Shown here: piece after piece, positions 24,120-33,900 of the stretch
How the letters are laid out: every line of letters starts with the position of its first letter
Position numbering within the stretch: position 1 is the stretch's first letter
Source: CAYQCE01 sp964415885
GTDB lineage: Bacteria; Zixibacteria; MSB-5A5; JAABVY01; JAHJOQ01
Assembly (NCBI GenBank): GCA_964415885.1
Contig: CAYQCE010000030.1
Location: 1 to 39,024, forward strand
Length of the DNA: 39,024 bases
Reading direction: 5' to 3'
Translations under genes and position numbers: made by a program
The notes under the pieces: generated by a model
What the model saw: the letters and a program-made list of their open reading frames with translations, nothing else
What the model was told of the DNA's origin: nothing
Databases searched by the model: none

Positions 24120-25265
24120 TCATCTCGCATCAGTCACTTCCTCAAGTTCGGTCTTCATCGAAAGGTATGTTAGAAGGTCCTTCAGCGAGAGCACGCCCGC
24201 AAGTTTTTCTCCCTCCGTTACTACAAGCCTGCTCTTCTTCGATTTGCTCATCCGGTTCAACGCCTTGGCGGCGTCGGTGTCCGCCTCGATGCTGTTCTCA
24301 TCGTTGCACTCCACGGCGAGTTCCTCGACCTTGCGCTCCTTCCACTGATCCCGGGGAGTCTCCTTGACCTGCTCCATGCTGACACAGCCCATCAGCCGGG
24401 AGTCTTCGGTTACAGGATAGAACTTGTGATGATACTTGAGGAAGTAGTCATCGACCAGTTCCTGAAGTGTCGCGGTCGGCGGTACTGTCACCGGGCGGTC
24501 CTTCATGAATCGTCGAACCTCTTCGCCCTGTAACGCCTGCCGCATCAGGAGCTGCTTGTATGAATTCTGGGATATTCCGCGCAGGAACAGCCCGATCAGC
24601 ACGAGCCACATTCCGCCGAGGAAATTGCCCATCAGAAAGTCCAGCGCACCGAAAACAATCAGCGCAATCCCGAATCCGGAGCCGATTCGCGACGATATCC
24701 TCGTAGCCCATTTGAGGTCGCTCTTCCAGCTCCAGAGCGCCCCACGCAGAATCCGTCCCCCATCAAGCGGAAACGCGGGGAGCATATTGAAAGCCGCCAG
24801 CAGCACATTGATAAGCGCCAGATAGACGAGAACACCGTGTATCGGCTCGCTGGGAAAATCGATCAGCAAATGGATGCCAAAAAACAAGCCACCGAGCACA
24901 ACCGACACGATCGGTCCCGCCACCGCCATCAGAATCTCACTCCTGGGTTCTTTCGGCTGATCGTGCATCTCCGCAACGCCACCGAATATGAAGAGCGTGA
25001 TTCCCTTCATGGGTATCCCGTAGTTACGCGCTACGAGAGAGTGCGAAAGCTCGTGGAGTACTATCGAAACAAACAACCCAATAGCTCCACCTATTCCCAT
25101 GAGCCAGTATGTCAATGTCGAAAAGCCTGTGTAGTAGTTGGGAAAGAAGCCTCTCGCGAGCGTGAATGTGATCAACGCAGCGAGGATTAACCAACTCAGA
25201 TCTACCCTGATCTCGTAACCGAATATTGTGATCAGTTTCACGCCTTTGCCAAACACGTTGTCCAC
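24120..25265 (-). CDS. Site-2 protease (M50) with CBS pair
   Basis: A 381-residue intramembrane zinc metalloprotease. The zinc site HELSH (His71, Glu72, His75) lies in the third hydrophobic segment, and the second motif FPLDGGR (Asp168) follows. Two further helices come after it, then a tandem CBS module (about 245-375) with MKDRPVTVPPTATLQELVDD and a second CBS with LVVTEGEKLAGVLSLKDLL. CBS pairs bind adenosyl nucleotides and likely gate the protease, as in the SpoIVFB/Rip-like group of archaea and bacteria. The start is GTG 25265 with only a weak upstream site. Substrate unknown; often a membrane-bound anti-sigma factor or signal peptide remnant. Confidence 0.93.
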   Translation of the reverse strand: MDNVFGKGVKLITIFGYEIRVDLSWLILAALITFTLARGFFPNYYTGFSTLTYWLMGIGGAIGLFVSIVLHELSHSLVARNYGIPMKGITLFIFGGVAEMHDQPKEPRSEILMAVAGPIVSVVLGGLFFGIHLLIDFPSEPIHGVLVYLALINVLLAAFNMLPAFPLDGGRILRGALWSWKSDLKWATRISSRIGSGFGIALIVFGALDFLMGNFLGGMWLVLIGLFLRGISQNSYKQLLMRQALQGEEVRRFMKDRPVTVPPTATLQELVDDYFLKYHHKFYPVTEDSRLMGCVSMEQVKETPRDQWKERKVEELAVECNDENSIEADTDAAKALNRMSKSKKSRLVVTEGEKLAGVLSLKDLLTYLSMKTELEEVTDAR

Positions 25266-25511
25266 CTTTCGTCAGACGAAGAAGTCGTTGCAACATCGCT
25301 CGATGGTACAGTAGTGCAAAGCTCGTGCCAGCTATCTCGATATGGCGCTAAGCGATTAGTTTGCAGACGATTAGAGCGTTCAGGAGTCGACGTAAGCGGA
25401 TTGCCGGAAGCGAAACATGTCTGTCTGTGAAGATATCACACTTTGATAGATACTAATGTGTCCCGAGTGTGCACAATCGGAACACATTGGCATCCGTGTA
25501 GCGAAAAGGGA

Positions 25512-25895
25512 CTAGTCGTCCGGGGCAACGAGTTCGACTTTAATCCTGTCCGGATCTTCGAAATACACGGCATAGGTGCCGCCGGCGTGCGGATGACGGT
25601 CCTCATACAAAATTGTAATGCTCCTGGCTCTGAGTTCGCGCGTCAGTTGATCTACATGCGCTTTCGACTCAGCGTGAAAGGCGAGATGGTTCAGCCCGAC
25701 TCCGCATCGATGATAGGGTATGTGGCTGAATCGATCCTCAACCTGCACGAATACGATATACGTACCGCCGAGTTTCCAGCTCTTCCCGCTCTCCCAGTCC
25801 TGATATGGCTCATACCCGAGCCATTCGAGAAACCAGCCCCAGAACTCGATCGATCGCGAGAGATCGCTAACATAAATCTCGATGTGGTGCAGCAT
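25512..25895 (-). CDS. VOC (glyoxalase/bleomycin-resistance) family protein
   Basis: A 127-residue VOC protein. Motifs: MLHHIEIYVSDLSRSIEFW at the N terminus (first metal His), GLNHLAFHAES in the middle (second His), and DPDRIKVELVAPDD at the end (metal Glu). This is a complete metal-binding set, so it is probably an active metalloenzyme, unlike many small VOC binders. Substrate unknown. It stands alone, 246 nt from the M50 gene, and its upstream side meets a half copy of the MITE-like repeat. Confidence 0.88.
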   Translation of the reverse strand: MLHHIEIYVSDLSRSIEFWGWFLEWLGYEPYQDWESGKSWKLGGTYIVFVQVEDRFSHIPYHRCGVGLNHLAFHAESKAHVDQLTRELRARSITILYEDRHPHAGGTYAVYFEDPDRIKVELVAPDD

Positions 25896-25928
25896 GCCTC
25901 GTTTAATTGGCTGTTCTCCTCCCCAGAA

Positions 25929-25991
25929 AGCTGTTGAAAACCCGGCGAGAACGTCGTTGCGAGCGAGCGAAACGAGGACGGCAATCTCAAG
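25929..25991 (-). repeat. MITE-like repeat, half copy
   Basis: AGCTGTTGAAAAC at one end, then TCGTTGCGAGCGAGCG and GGCAATCTCAAG, correspond to the reverse complement of the right half of the full element. The other half is missing. Confidence 0.5.
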
Positions 25992-26117
25992 CTATGCCGT
26001 GTCATCTCGTTCCGAAAGGACTTGCGGCCGGCGTGCCGGGCGTGTGGCTGTCCGGACTCGCTCGCAGGTCACAAGGTCAGAGATCCGACCGCAAGACACT
26101 GCAAGAGCAAATAAACA

Positions 26118-26291
26118 CTAGAAACAGCCGCGAGCCACAAGAAACGGTATGAGCAGCCAGAGCAGACCTTTGATAGTGAAGAAGAGGAAGCCCACAGCAC
26201 CCAGCTTCCTGGCGCCGCGTCGGTTGAGCACTGGACTGAGCTTTCTTTTGGCGCCATCTGCAGCATGTCTTACGGTATCACGAATTCGCAT
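26118..26291 (-). CDS. 57-residue single-helix membrane protein
   Basis: This small ORF starts at ATG 26291 and ends TAG 26118. The N-terminal 30 residues are strongly basic (MRIRDTVRHAADGAKRK, RRGARKL). They are followed by one hydrophobic helix (GAVGFLFFTIKGLLWLLIPF) and a short tail ARGCF. The layout (basic head, FFTxKGLLWL helix) recalls short uncharacterised inner-membrane proteins seen in several phyla, but I cannot name the family. No strong ribosome site precedes the ATG, which lowers confidence. It lies in a gene-poor strip among repeats, with no neighbour to suggest a function. Confidence 0.5.
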   Translation of the reverse strand: MRIRDTVRHAADGAKRKLSPVLNRRGARKLGAVGFLFFTIKGLLWLLIPFLVARGCF

Positions 26292-26300
26292 CACTGGTAG

Positions 26301-26423
26301 AACGCATCAGTCGGCGGGCAGTTCCTGGAGCTTCGGGAACGGGTAGATCGGTCAGACCTGCTCGGCATCCACTGCAACACGCTTCGCCTCAAGATCAAGG
26401 AATACGAGCCGGAGCAGGAGTAG
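26301..26423 (+). pseudogene. Remnant of a Fis-type HTH domain (sigma-54 activator C terminus)
   Basis: A 40-codon open stretch between stops ends with RSDLLGIHCNTLRLKIKEYE. This matches the recognition helix-turn-helix of Fis and of bacterial enhancer-binding proteins (typically AAELLGIHRNTLRRKIKEY). No start codon, AAA+ domain or upstream coding sequence is present. It is best read as the surviving 3' end of a deleted NtrC-like regulator. Confidence 0.45.
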
Positions 26424-26545
26424 GCACGAGGAGCTTTTCTTCGTTAGGTCGAAATTTGGTGATTGAGGCGTGGCAGATGGAAAGAGACAGCTGTCGATCA
26501 GGTACTTGACTACTTGCAGAAGAATAGAAGATAGCCCCCGTTTTC

Positions 26546-26719
26546 GGGCTTGTTGAAAAGTCCGTATCACAGAAGAACCTGTCATCGCGAGGAGTCCCGT
26601 CAACGGCGGGGTGACGCGGCGATCTCATAGTCAGGAAATACTATACGGCTGCTTTGAGATTGCCACGCTCGCTACGCTCACTCGTAATGACCGTTGTCGT
26701 GCGGTTTTTGAACAAGCCC
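26546..26719 (+). repeat. MITE-like dispersed repeat, copy 5
   Basis: The cleanest copy, 174 bp: left terminus GGGCTTGTTGAAAAG, right terminus TTTTTGAACAAGCCC, 12-14 bp of near-perfect inverted repeat. The core contains GTCATCGCGAGG and CTCGTAATGAC as nested arms. Flanks give no clear target-site duplication. Confidence 0.8.
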
Positions 26720-26755
26720 CGAGCTGAGGGCTACCCGGCCCTTCTTCTCCAAGCG

Positions 26756-26775
26756 TCGGCAGGAATCCCTGCCGA
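26756..26775. repeat. Perfect 8-bp hairpin
   Basis: TCGGCAGG (26756-26763), a 4-nt loop, CCTGCCGA (26768-26775). It sits between MITE copy 5 and the groEL terminator. There is no T-tract; it may be part of a second short dispersed repeat. Confidence 0.4.
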
Positions 26776-26827
26776 AAGTCTGTGGGCTGTCGGGAAAGGG
26801 TTTTCGACAGCGTGCTATTCACACAAG

Positions 26828-26855
26828 AAAAGCCCCCGCATCTGCGGAGGCTTTT
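26828..26855 (-). terminator. Intrinsic terminator after groEL
   Basis: On the minus strand, AAAAGCCTCCGC pairs with GCGGGGGCTTTT around a 4-nt loop (one A-C mismatch), followed by a U-rich end. It begins 30 nt past the groEL stop. Confidence 0.85.
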
Positions 26856-26885
26856 TCTATCTACTGCGCTTTTCCGTTGGTCGGT

Positions 26886-28526
26886 TTAGTACATGTCGCC
26901 GTAGCCGCCCGGAGGCATTCCGCCCGGAGGCATTCCGCCGCCGTCTTTCTTCTCTTCCGGCTTGTCGGCTACCATAGCCTCGGTTGTGAGAAGGAGGGAT
27001 GCGATCGACGCCGCGTTCTCGAGCGCTGAGCGCGCGACCTTGGTCGGGTCGATGATACCGGCCTGGTACATGTCGACATACTCGTCTTTCTCGGCATCGT
27101 AGCCATGACCTTCCTTGGTTTCCTTCACCTTGTTCAGTACGATGGAGCCTTCGACACCGGCGTTATAGGCGATATTTCGCAGCGGAGCTTCGAGAGCCTT
27201 CACGATGATCCGCTTGCCGACTTCCTCGTCGCCTTCGATTTTGAGCCCGTCGAATGTCGGGAGGATGCGCAGATACGCAACGCCGCCGCCCGGAATGATA
27301 CCTTCCTCGACCGCCGCACGGGTAGCGTGGAGGGCGTCCTCGACGCGGGCTTTCTTTTCTTTCATCTCGGTTTCGGTGGCGGCACCGACGTTTATCACTG
27401 CCACACCACCGGCCAGCTTGGCGAGACGCTCCTGGAGTTTCTCGCGATCGTAATCGGATGTGGTGTCCTCGATCTGCTTACGGATTGATTCGATACGACC
27501 CTTGATATCCTCGGTCTTGCCGGCGCCCTCGACGATCGTTGTGTTGTCCTTGTCGACGGAGATCTTTTTCGCCTGACCGAGATCGGAGATTACGGCATTC
27601 TCGAGTTTGAATCCGAGTTCCTCGGAGATCACCTTGCCGCCGGTTAGAACGGCGATATCCTCGAGCATGGCCTTTCTGCGGTCGCCGAATCCGGGAGCCT
27701 TTACTGCGCAGACCTTCAGCGTGCCGCGAAGCTTGTTCACTACCAGCGTGGCGAGAGCCTCACCCTCGACATCCTCTGAGATGATAAGCAGGGGCTTGCT
27801 GGTCTGGGCGGTTTTCTCGAGAACCGGGAGAAGATCCTTCATGGAGGAAATCTTCTTGTCATGAATCAGAACATACGCGTCCTCGAGTTCGGCATGCATG
27901 GAATCGGGATCGGTTATGAAGTATGGAGAGAGATATCCACGGTCGAACTGCATACCTTCGACGACCTCGAGATTGGTCTCGGTCGACTTGGCTTCCTCGA
28001 CTGTGATAACGCCGTCTTTACCGACCTTGTCCATAGCCTCGGCGATCAGCTCACCGATATGTTTGTCGTTGTTGGCAGAAATAGTACCGATCTGCGATAT
28101 CTCGATCTTGCCGGATACCGGCTTGGAGAGCTTCTTGATCTCCTCAACGGCGTGCTTGACAGACTTCTCGATACCGCGCTTGATAGCCATCGGGTTGGTA
28201 CCCGCTGTCACATTCTTGAGGCCCTCGGCATAGATAGCCTGGGCGAGTACGGTAGCGGTCGTGGTGCCGTCACCGGCAACGTCGGAAGTCTTGGATGCTA
28301 CCTCGCGCACCATCTGTGCGCCCATGTTCTCGAAATTGTCCTCGAGCTCGATCTCCTTCGCGACTGTAACGCCGTCCTTGGTGACGGTCGGAGAACCGAA
28401 CTTCTTGTCGAGAATGACATTTCGACCTTTGGGGCCGAGCGTGACCTTCACGGTGTCAGCAAGCTTGTCGACACCCTTTTTGATCTTGTCACGGGCCGAA
28501 GTCTGGTATTCAATCATCTTAGCCAT
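26886..28526 (-). CDS. groEL: Chaperonin GroEL (60 kDa)
   Basis: A 546-residue group I chaperonin subunit, essentially full length. It forms tetradecameric rings that fold proteins with ATP and GroES in the cytosol. Visible signatures: TLGPKGRNVILDKKFGSPTV near the N terminus, VAGDGTTTATVLAQ, AAVEEGIIPGGGVAYLR, and a C-terminal GGM-type tail with a repeated GGMPPGG unit. ATG 28526 has AAGGAG 9 nt upstream. It follows groES after a 27-nt gap, ends at an intrinsic terminator and shares the CIRCE-controlled promoter. No unusual residues were noticed. Confidence 0.99.
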   Translation of the reverse strand: MAKMIEYQTSARDKIKKGVDKLADTVKVTLGPKGRNVILDKKFGSPTVTKDGVTVAKEIELEDNFENMGAQMVREVASKTSDVAGDGTTTATVLAQAIYAEGLKNVTAGTNPMAIKRGIEKSVKHAVEEIKKLSKPVSGKIEISQIGTISANNDKHIGELIAEAMDKVGKDGVITVEEAKSTETNLEVVEGMQFDRGYLSPYFITDPDSMHAELEDAYVLIHDKKISSMKDLLPVLEKTAQTSKPLLIISEDVEGEALATLVVNKLRGTLKVCAVKAPGFGDRRKAMLEDIAVLTGGKVISEELGFKLENAVISDLGQAKKISVDKDNTTIVEGAGKTEDIKGRIESIRKQIEDTTSDYDREKLQERLAKLAGGVAVINVGAATETEMKEKKARVEDALHATRAAVEEGIIPGGGVAYLRILPTFDGLKIEGDEEVGKRIIVKALEAPLRNIAYNAGVEGSIVLNKVKETKEGHGYDAEKDEYVDMYQAGIIDPTKVARSALENAASIASLLLTTEAMVADKPEEKKDGGGMPPGGMPPGGYGDMY

Positions 28527-28553
28527 ATCAACTGTCTCCTTAATTCGCTTCGA

Positions 28554-28850
28554 TTATATGATTGCGAGGATGTCGGACTCGCGCATGATGAGGTACTCCT
28601 GATTGTCAAGTGATACCTCGGTGCCCGAATACTTGCCATAGAGAATCTTGTCGCCGACTTTTACCTCGAGATCGACCCTCTTGCCGTCCTCAGTGGTCCG
28701 TCCCGGACCGGCGGCGACTATTTCGCCCTGCATGGGCTTTTCCTTCGCGGTATCGGGGATGATGATACCGCCCTTCTTAACCTCCTGCTGCTCGAGCGGC
28801 TTCACCACTACACGGTCCGCCAGCGGCTTGAGATTGAGCTGTTCTGCCAT
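28554..28850 (-). CDS. groES: Co-chaperonin GroES
   Basis: A 98-residue GroES subunit, the heptameric lid of GroEL. It has the family start LKPLADRVVVKPLEQQEV, the mobile loop region KKGGIIIPDTAKEKP (IIIP contacts GroEL), and GDKILYGKYSGTEV. The frame is open to 28874, but ATG 28850 is preceded by AAGGAGG 8 nt upstream, so it is the start. First gene of the groESL operon. Confidence 0.98.
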   Translation of the reverse strand: MAEQLNLKPLADRVVVKPLEQQEVKKGGIIIPDTAKEKPMQGEIVAAGPGRTTEDGKRVDLEVKVGDKILYGKYSGTEVSLDNQEYLIMRESDILAII

Positions 28851-28918
28851 GTTCGAATCCTCCTTGGAATTCAACTATTATCTGACTGTCTGTATCTTTA
28901 ACATCTTTATGACACCCG

Positions 28919-28945
28919 TTAGCACTCACTTCAATTGAGTGCTAA
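28919..28945 (-). promoter_or_regulatory. CIRCE operator (HrcA site)
   Basis: TTAGCACTC, 9 nt, GAGTGCTAA: a perfect match to the CIRCE consensus. It lies just downstream of the predicted groES promoter, where HrcA blocks transcription until heat shock. Confidence 0.97.
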
Positions 28946-28954
28946 CAATCGGCG

Positions 28955-28982
28955 AATATAAAGGTTCCAGGATTTTTGTCAA
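28955..28982 (-). promoter_or_regulatory. Promoter of groES-groEL
   Basis: On the minus strand TTGACA (28977-28982), 16 nt, TATATT (28955-28960). Transcription would start about 28948, right at the CIRCE box, which supports the reading. Confidence 0.8.
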
Positions 28983-29217
28983 GCGAAATTCGACTTTTTT
29001 CCGGAGTTGCTTGCTGATCTCTAAGATATTACACAAACGGAATTTACATCGATTCGAGGTCGATTCTGCATACGGTCTTTGTCTGAACATTCGAACCCCC
29101 GAAAGGGGTTGCCGCTGATCGCTGTCGGCCCCGGACAGCGGTGCTCGATCTTATGCGGATCGGCCATCCCAAATAAGTACAATCTCAATCCACTTTTCTT
29201 GGCGGCCCAGGGAACTT
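28983..29217. other. Divergent intergenic region with two hairpins
   Basis: No gene is visible between groESL and the MarR gene. AACCCC (29094-29099) pairs with GGGGTT (29105-29110), and CGCTGTC (29120-29126) pairs with GACAGCG (29134-29140), giving two adjacent stem-loops without T-runs. TACAAT at about 29178 could be a -10 box for the MarR gene, but no good -35 box is present. Confidence 0.35.
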
Positions 29218-29233
29218 AGTTGCAAATGCAACT
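29218..29233 (+). promoter_or_regulatory. Palindromic MarR-type operator
   Basis: AGTTGCA, 2 nt, TGCAACT: a perfect 7-bp inverted repeat 23 nt before the MarR start codon. TTGCAA-type palindromes are typical MarR-family operators, so autoregulation of the regulator and efflux genes is likely. Confidence 0.7.
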
Positions 29234-29256
29234 GTTGTCGGTCTAACTGAGGAATC

Positions 29257-29772
29257 ATGGAGAAACTCGAACTCAAAGAAAATGATGTTCTTGGACGGAT
29301 AGTTGGTTATGTATCCTCGCTTTGGCTGAAGGGACTGGACAATGCCCTGTCAGAAAGCGGGTATGATCTGGATCATGTGCGGATGATCATACTGATAAAT
29401 GTCCATAGACATCCCGGACTGTGTCAGAGCTGTTTTGTCGATCTGGTAGGTCGCGACAAGGCGTCGTTAACGAGGATCATCGATAGTCTGGAGAATAGCG
29501 GATTCCTTAAGCGCTATCCCGACTCAGAGGATCGCCGACGGAAACTGCTCCGGCTGACGAGCGAGGGGAATCGGATCGCATTGGAGCTGATACAGTTGGG
29601 CAGGGAACTCGAAACGAGAGCTGAGGAAGGCATAGACGATTCCGAGCTTGCCCTCTGCAAAAAAACGCTTCTGAAGGTACATTCGAACCTGTCGGCGAAA
29701 GAAACTGCCTCCGGAGAGGGTCCAAATAAGGAATGCCCGGAAGTAACAACGGAGATCCGGGATACGCTTTGA
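29257..29772 (+). CDS. MarR-family transcriptional regulator
   Basis: A 171-residue winged-helix regulator. The core spans about 20-140: CFVDLVGRDKASLTRIIDSLENSGFLKRYPDSEDRRRKLLRLTSEG, with the diagnostic D-x-R-x3-L wing. An extended tail (about 145-171) is poorly conserved. Homodimeric MarR proteins release DNA on binding phenolic or lipophilic ligands. A palindromic operator precedes the gene, and an MFP-RND-OMF pump follows, so it probably represses the pump and itself. GAGG stands 4-5 nt before ATG 29257. Confidence 0.92.
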   Translation: MEKLELKENDVLGRIVGYVSSLWLKGLDNALSESGYDLDHVRMIILINVHRHPGLCQSCFVDLVGRDKASLTRIIDSLENSGFLKRYPDSEDRRRKLLRLTSEGNRIALELIQLGRELETRAEEGIDDSELALCKKTLLKVHSNLSAKETASGEGPNKECPEVTTEIRDTL

Positions 29773-29789
29773 TCGCAGTTGTATGCGAT
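29772..29789. promoter_or_regulatory. Inverted repeat between marR-like and pump genes
   Basis: ATCGCA, 6 nt, TGCGAT starts at the last base of the MarR stop codon. It may be a second operator or a small hairpin separating the regulator from the efflux genes. Its sequence differs from the 29218 palindrome. Confidence 0.3.
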
Positions 29790-29845
29790 AGCTTGCGTTA
29801 GGCATATATGTACTTTGAACTGACAATGTGAGAGGTAAATGGAAG

Positions 29846-30976
29846 ATGAAACTGCCGTTGAAACTGCTCGTCCCCGTTGTCATACTGGCAGGGGGATTCT
29901 TCTCGATGATAGGGCTACTGAGCCTGAGGTCCGAACCGCCCAAGAGGAATCCGGCTCCGCGACCCAAGGCGGTATTCACGGAGACAGTGAGTCTCGGCAC
30001 GATTCCAGCGGACATTCGTGCGCTCGGCAGAGTAGTGAGCGCGCAACCGGTGGAGCTTTTCAGTGAGGTCTCCGGAACGCTGATGGAGGGTGAGGTGCCG
30101 TTCAAGCCGGCGCAATCGTTCAGGAAGGGCGATCTGCTGCTCAAAATCGATGATCGTCAGGCACGCTATCAACTGAACTCGACCAAGAGCGAGCTGATGA
30201 CAGCTCTTGCACAGGTGTTGCCCGAAATCAAAATCGATTTCCCGGATAAGTTTCAGAAATGGCAGGACTATTTCAGCAGGATAGAATTCGGTAGCAGGGT
30301 CCCGGATTTGCCGGGGGCAGACAATCATAAGATAAAGCTGTTTCTGTCTCGATTCAACGTTTACAAGATGTACTATTCCGTTCGAGACCTCGAGATGGTG
30401 CTGGGGAAGCACCATTTCTACGCTCCGTTCGATGGGTCGATACTGTCGACAAACATGCGGATCGGGTCGACCGCTCGCAGCGGAACGCTTCTCGGTCAGA
30501 TACTGAATCTCGAGAGCCTCGAGGTCGAAGTGCCGGTGCCGGTCACGGATGTCGATTGGATCGACAGGTCACAGGCGGTCGGGCTGACTCTGTCCGGTGG
30601 AGCGGAGAGTTACACCGGGACAATCGCCCGTAGCGCGAGTACTATCGATACGAGGACGCAGACAGTTCAATTGTACGTGAGCGTTGATGTCAACGACAGC
30701 AAACCGCTTTTCGAGGGTTCATACCTCGATGTCGAGATACCGGGCCGGGTGATCGAGAACGCCTGTGAGGTCCCGCGACGCGCGCTGTACGAGGATCGGT
30801 TCGTCTACGTCATCAATGATGGCGTGTTCGAGTATCGTGAGGTCGAGATCGCTCGCATGGAGACAGATAACGCGATAGTGAGCGGCGGCCTGTCGAACGG
30901 CGACACTCTTGTCACTGAACTCCTCCAGGGTGTGGCCCCGGGTATGCCGGCCACGTCGCGCAATCTCGAAACATAG
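29846..30976 (+). CDS. RND efflux periplasmic adaptor (membrane fusion protein)
   Basis: A HlyD/AcrA-type adaptor of about 376 residues linking an RND pump to a TolC channel. An N-terminal helix (LLVPVVILAGGFFSMIGLL) anchors it. It is followed by a lipoyl half (ELFSEVSGTLMEGEV, KGDLLLKIDDRQARYQL), a short helical hairpin (about 120-195, shorter than in AcrA), the second lipoyl half (FYAPFDGSIL), a beta-barrel (VEVPVPVTDVDWI) and a membrane-proximal domain (VPRRALYEDRFVYVI). The frame is open to GTG 29828; ATG 29846 is preferred. Upstream is MarR; the RND gene starts 17 nt downstream. Confidence 0.92.
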   Translation: MKLPLKLLVPVVILAGGFFSMIGLLSLRSEPPKRNPAPRPKAVFTETVSLGTIPADIRALGRVVSAQPVELFSEVSGTLMEGEVPFKPAQSFRKGDLLLKIDDRQARYQLNSTKSELMTALAQVLPEIKIDFPDKFQKWQDYFSRIEFGSRVPDLPGADNHKIKLFLSRFNVYKMYYSVRDLEMVLGKHHFYAPFDGSILSTNMRIGSTARSGTLLGQILNLESLEVEVPVPVTDVDWIDRSQAVGLTLSGGAESYTGTIARSASTIDTRTQTVQLYVSVDVNDSKPLFEGSYLDVEIPGRVIENACEVPRRALYEDRFVYVINDGVFEYREVEIARMETDNAIVSGGLSNGDTLVTELLQGVAPGMPATSRNLET

Positions 30977-30993
30977 GTCTGGAGACTGAATAG

Positions 30994-33900
30994 ATGCGAA
31001 AGGTCGTTTCGTTTTTCATAAAGTACCCGGTATGGACATCGGTCCTCTTCTTCAGTGTGATCGGATTCGGGATGATAGCCCTGGGCCAGATACGATTCTC
31101 GTTCTTTCCGGAGATCGAGCCGGACTCGATCACCGTTCAGGTGGCTTATCCGGGAGCCTCTCCGGAGGAGGTTGCAGAAGGCGTAGTCCTGAAGATAGAG
31201 GAGACTCTTGATGGTCTCGAAGGGATCGACCGGATAACATCGGTATCGAGAGAGAATTTCGGCACGGTCTCGGTCGAGTTGACGAAGGGCACGGATTTGA
31301 ATGATGCCCTCGCGGATGTGAAAAACGCTGTCGACAGGATCAACTCATTCCCTGTAGATGTCGAGAAGCCGGTAATTTTCGAGCAGTCATTCCGCGAGCG
31401 GGCGCTCTCAGTGCTGCTCTATGGCGATACCGATCTATACAACCTGAAATACATTGCCGAAGATTTCCGCGACCAGATTCTAACCACTCCGGAGATTTCG
31501 CAGGTCACGATTGAGGGTATTCCCGATCTCGAGTTTTCGATCGAGGTATCTGAGTCCAATCTGAGGCGTTATCAGCTCACATTTGATGAAATAGCCGCCG
31601 CTGTCTCGCGTGCGAATATCAATATATCCGGTGGCAAATTCGATACCGGTGACGAGGAGATCTTGATTCGCGCCTGGGGGCGTGGATACCATGCTGACGA
31701 GCTCGCGGATATTCCGATTCGAGGGATTCCGGACGGCACGGTTCTGAAACTGGAAGATGTTGCCGTCATAAGGGAACAGTGGGAGGATGTTCCTGACAAG
31801 CAGTATTACAACGGCCGAGCTGCCGTTGTGCTCAATATCGACCAGGCCGAAGATGAGGACATAATCGCGATCGCCGATGTCGCCAAGGAGAAAGTGGCGG
31901 AGTTTAACCAGACGAACGAGGCAATCGAGGCACTCGTAATCGATGATCGCACTGTCCCTCTCAGGCAGCGTGTCGATCTTCTTGTCAAGAACGGTTTGAT
32001 TGGACTGGGATTGATAGTCATAGCGCTCGGATTCTTCCTGCGCGTCCGTCTCGCATGGTGGGTGGCTGTCAGCATACCTTTCTCTTTTGCCGGGATGTTC
32101 ATTCTGGCGGCATTTCAGGGCCTGACAATCAACGTAATCTCTCTATTCGGCATGATCCTGGTTGTCGGTATTCTCGTGGATGATGCGATCGTGGTGGGGG
32201 AGAATATCTATGCCAGGTATGAGGTTGGCGAGAAGCGGTTCCGCGCCGCAATCGGCGGAACAACCGAGATGATTGCGCCCGTTACTGCGGCGGTCTTGAC
32301 AACTGTGATAGCGTTTCTGCCGTTCTTCTTCCTCGACGGTATGCTCGGAAAGTTCATCTGGCAGATGGCGTTCGTCGTGATATTCTCGCTGCTGTTTTCG
32401 CTCGTCGAGGCTTTCTTCGTGTTGCCTTCACATCTCGCTCACTCCAAAGCTCTTGAACCGGACGCCAAGACCTCGAAGTTCAGAGAGAAGATAGAGAATG
32501 TTATCTATCGAATTACCCACAGGTTCTACGCACCGTCATTGAAATACGCTCTCAAGCACAAATGGATCACGGTCGTCACTCCGATCGCCTTCGTGATGCT
32601 CACTATCGGGCTTGTAGGCGGCGGGTTCATCGGCGTTACTTTCTTCCCGTTCATCGACAGTGATACAGTGCCGATCAATGTCTCGCTTGTTGCAGGCCGC
32701 CAGGAGGCGGACACCGATTCGCTGCTCGCCGAGATCGAAAAATCGGTTTGGGTTGTCAATGAGGAACTCAAGGCAGAGAGGCCGGATGGCCGTGATGTGG
32801 TGCTGGGCATCAAGCGCGATATCGGAAGTAACAACTTTGGTGAATCGGGCAGTCACGCCGGGCAGCTTTTGGTCGAGTTGCTCGACGGCGAAGTGCGAGA
32901 CATGAGCAGCCGCGTGATTGCGAACATGATTCGTGAGAAGGTGGGTCCGGTTCCGGAGGCACAGAATATCACTTTCGGGACTGTCGGAAGATTCGGTAAG
33001 CCGATCTCGGTTAGTCTGCTCGGGAACGACTACGAGGAGCTGAACCGAGCCAAAGAGATGCTCGTAACCGAACTGGAGAGTTACGGTGCGGTCAAGGATG
33101 TGACCGACAGTGACCAGGAAGGGAGACGCGAGGTTAATATCGAGCTCAAGCCCCGTGCTTACGCTCTCGGATTGACTCTGCAGGACGTGGCCGGGCAGGT
33201 CCGGCAGGGGTTCTTCGGGCAGGAGATCCAGCGAATTCAACGCGGGCGTGACGAGATCAGGGTCTGGGTAAGGTATCGTCCCGAGGACCGTGCGGCTCTC
33301 GGGCTCCTCGACCAGATGAGAATTCGGACACCCGACGGCGCCGAATATCCGTTTGCTGAGTTAGCGGACTATTCGATCGAACGCGGTGTGACGACGATCA
33401 GTCATCTCGACAGAATGCGGGAAATCAAGGTGGAGGCCGACCAGGAGGATATCGAGGACGATCTGCCGCCTATCCTCGCCGAAATTGAAAACGAGATTCT
33501 GCCGCCGGTTCTCTCGCAGGTGCAGGGGGTCAGGGCGTCATTCGAAGGTCAGTCGAGAGATCAGGCCAAAATGCAAAAATCGATGGCGAGAGCATTTCCG
33601 ATGGCGCTGCTCGGGATGTTCATTCTTGTGACGCTCGTGTTCAGGTCTTACGGTCAGGCTCTGCTGATCTTCTCGTTGATACCGATCGGGATGCTCGGTG
33701 CAATTTGGGGGCACGGTATTCAGGGGCTGCAGATCAACATGCTCTCCGTGATCGGGATCATAGCCCTGTCTGGCATTATCATAAACGACAGTATCGTTCT
33801 CGTGGACCAGGTAAACCGTAATCTCAAGTCCGGTCAGAAAGTGTATGACGCTGTCTACAACGCAGGCTTGAGCCGCCTGAGGCCGATTCTACTCACGACA

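Noticed and set aside
27861..28613. Long open frames opposite groEL and groES
   Set aside because: Codon-bias shadows of the chaperonin genes.
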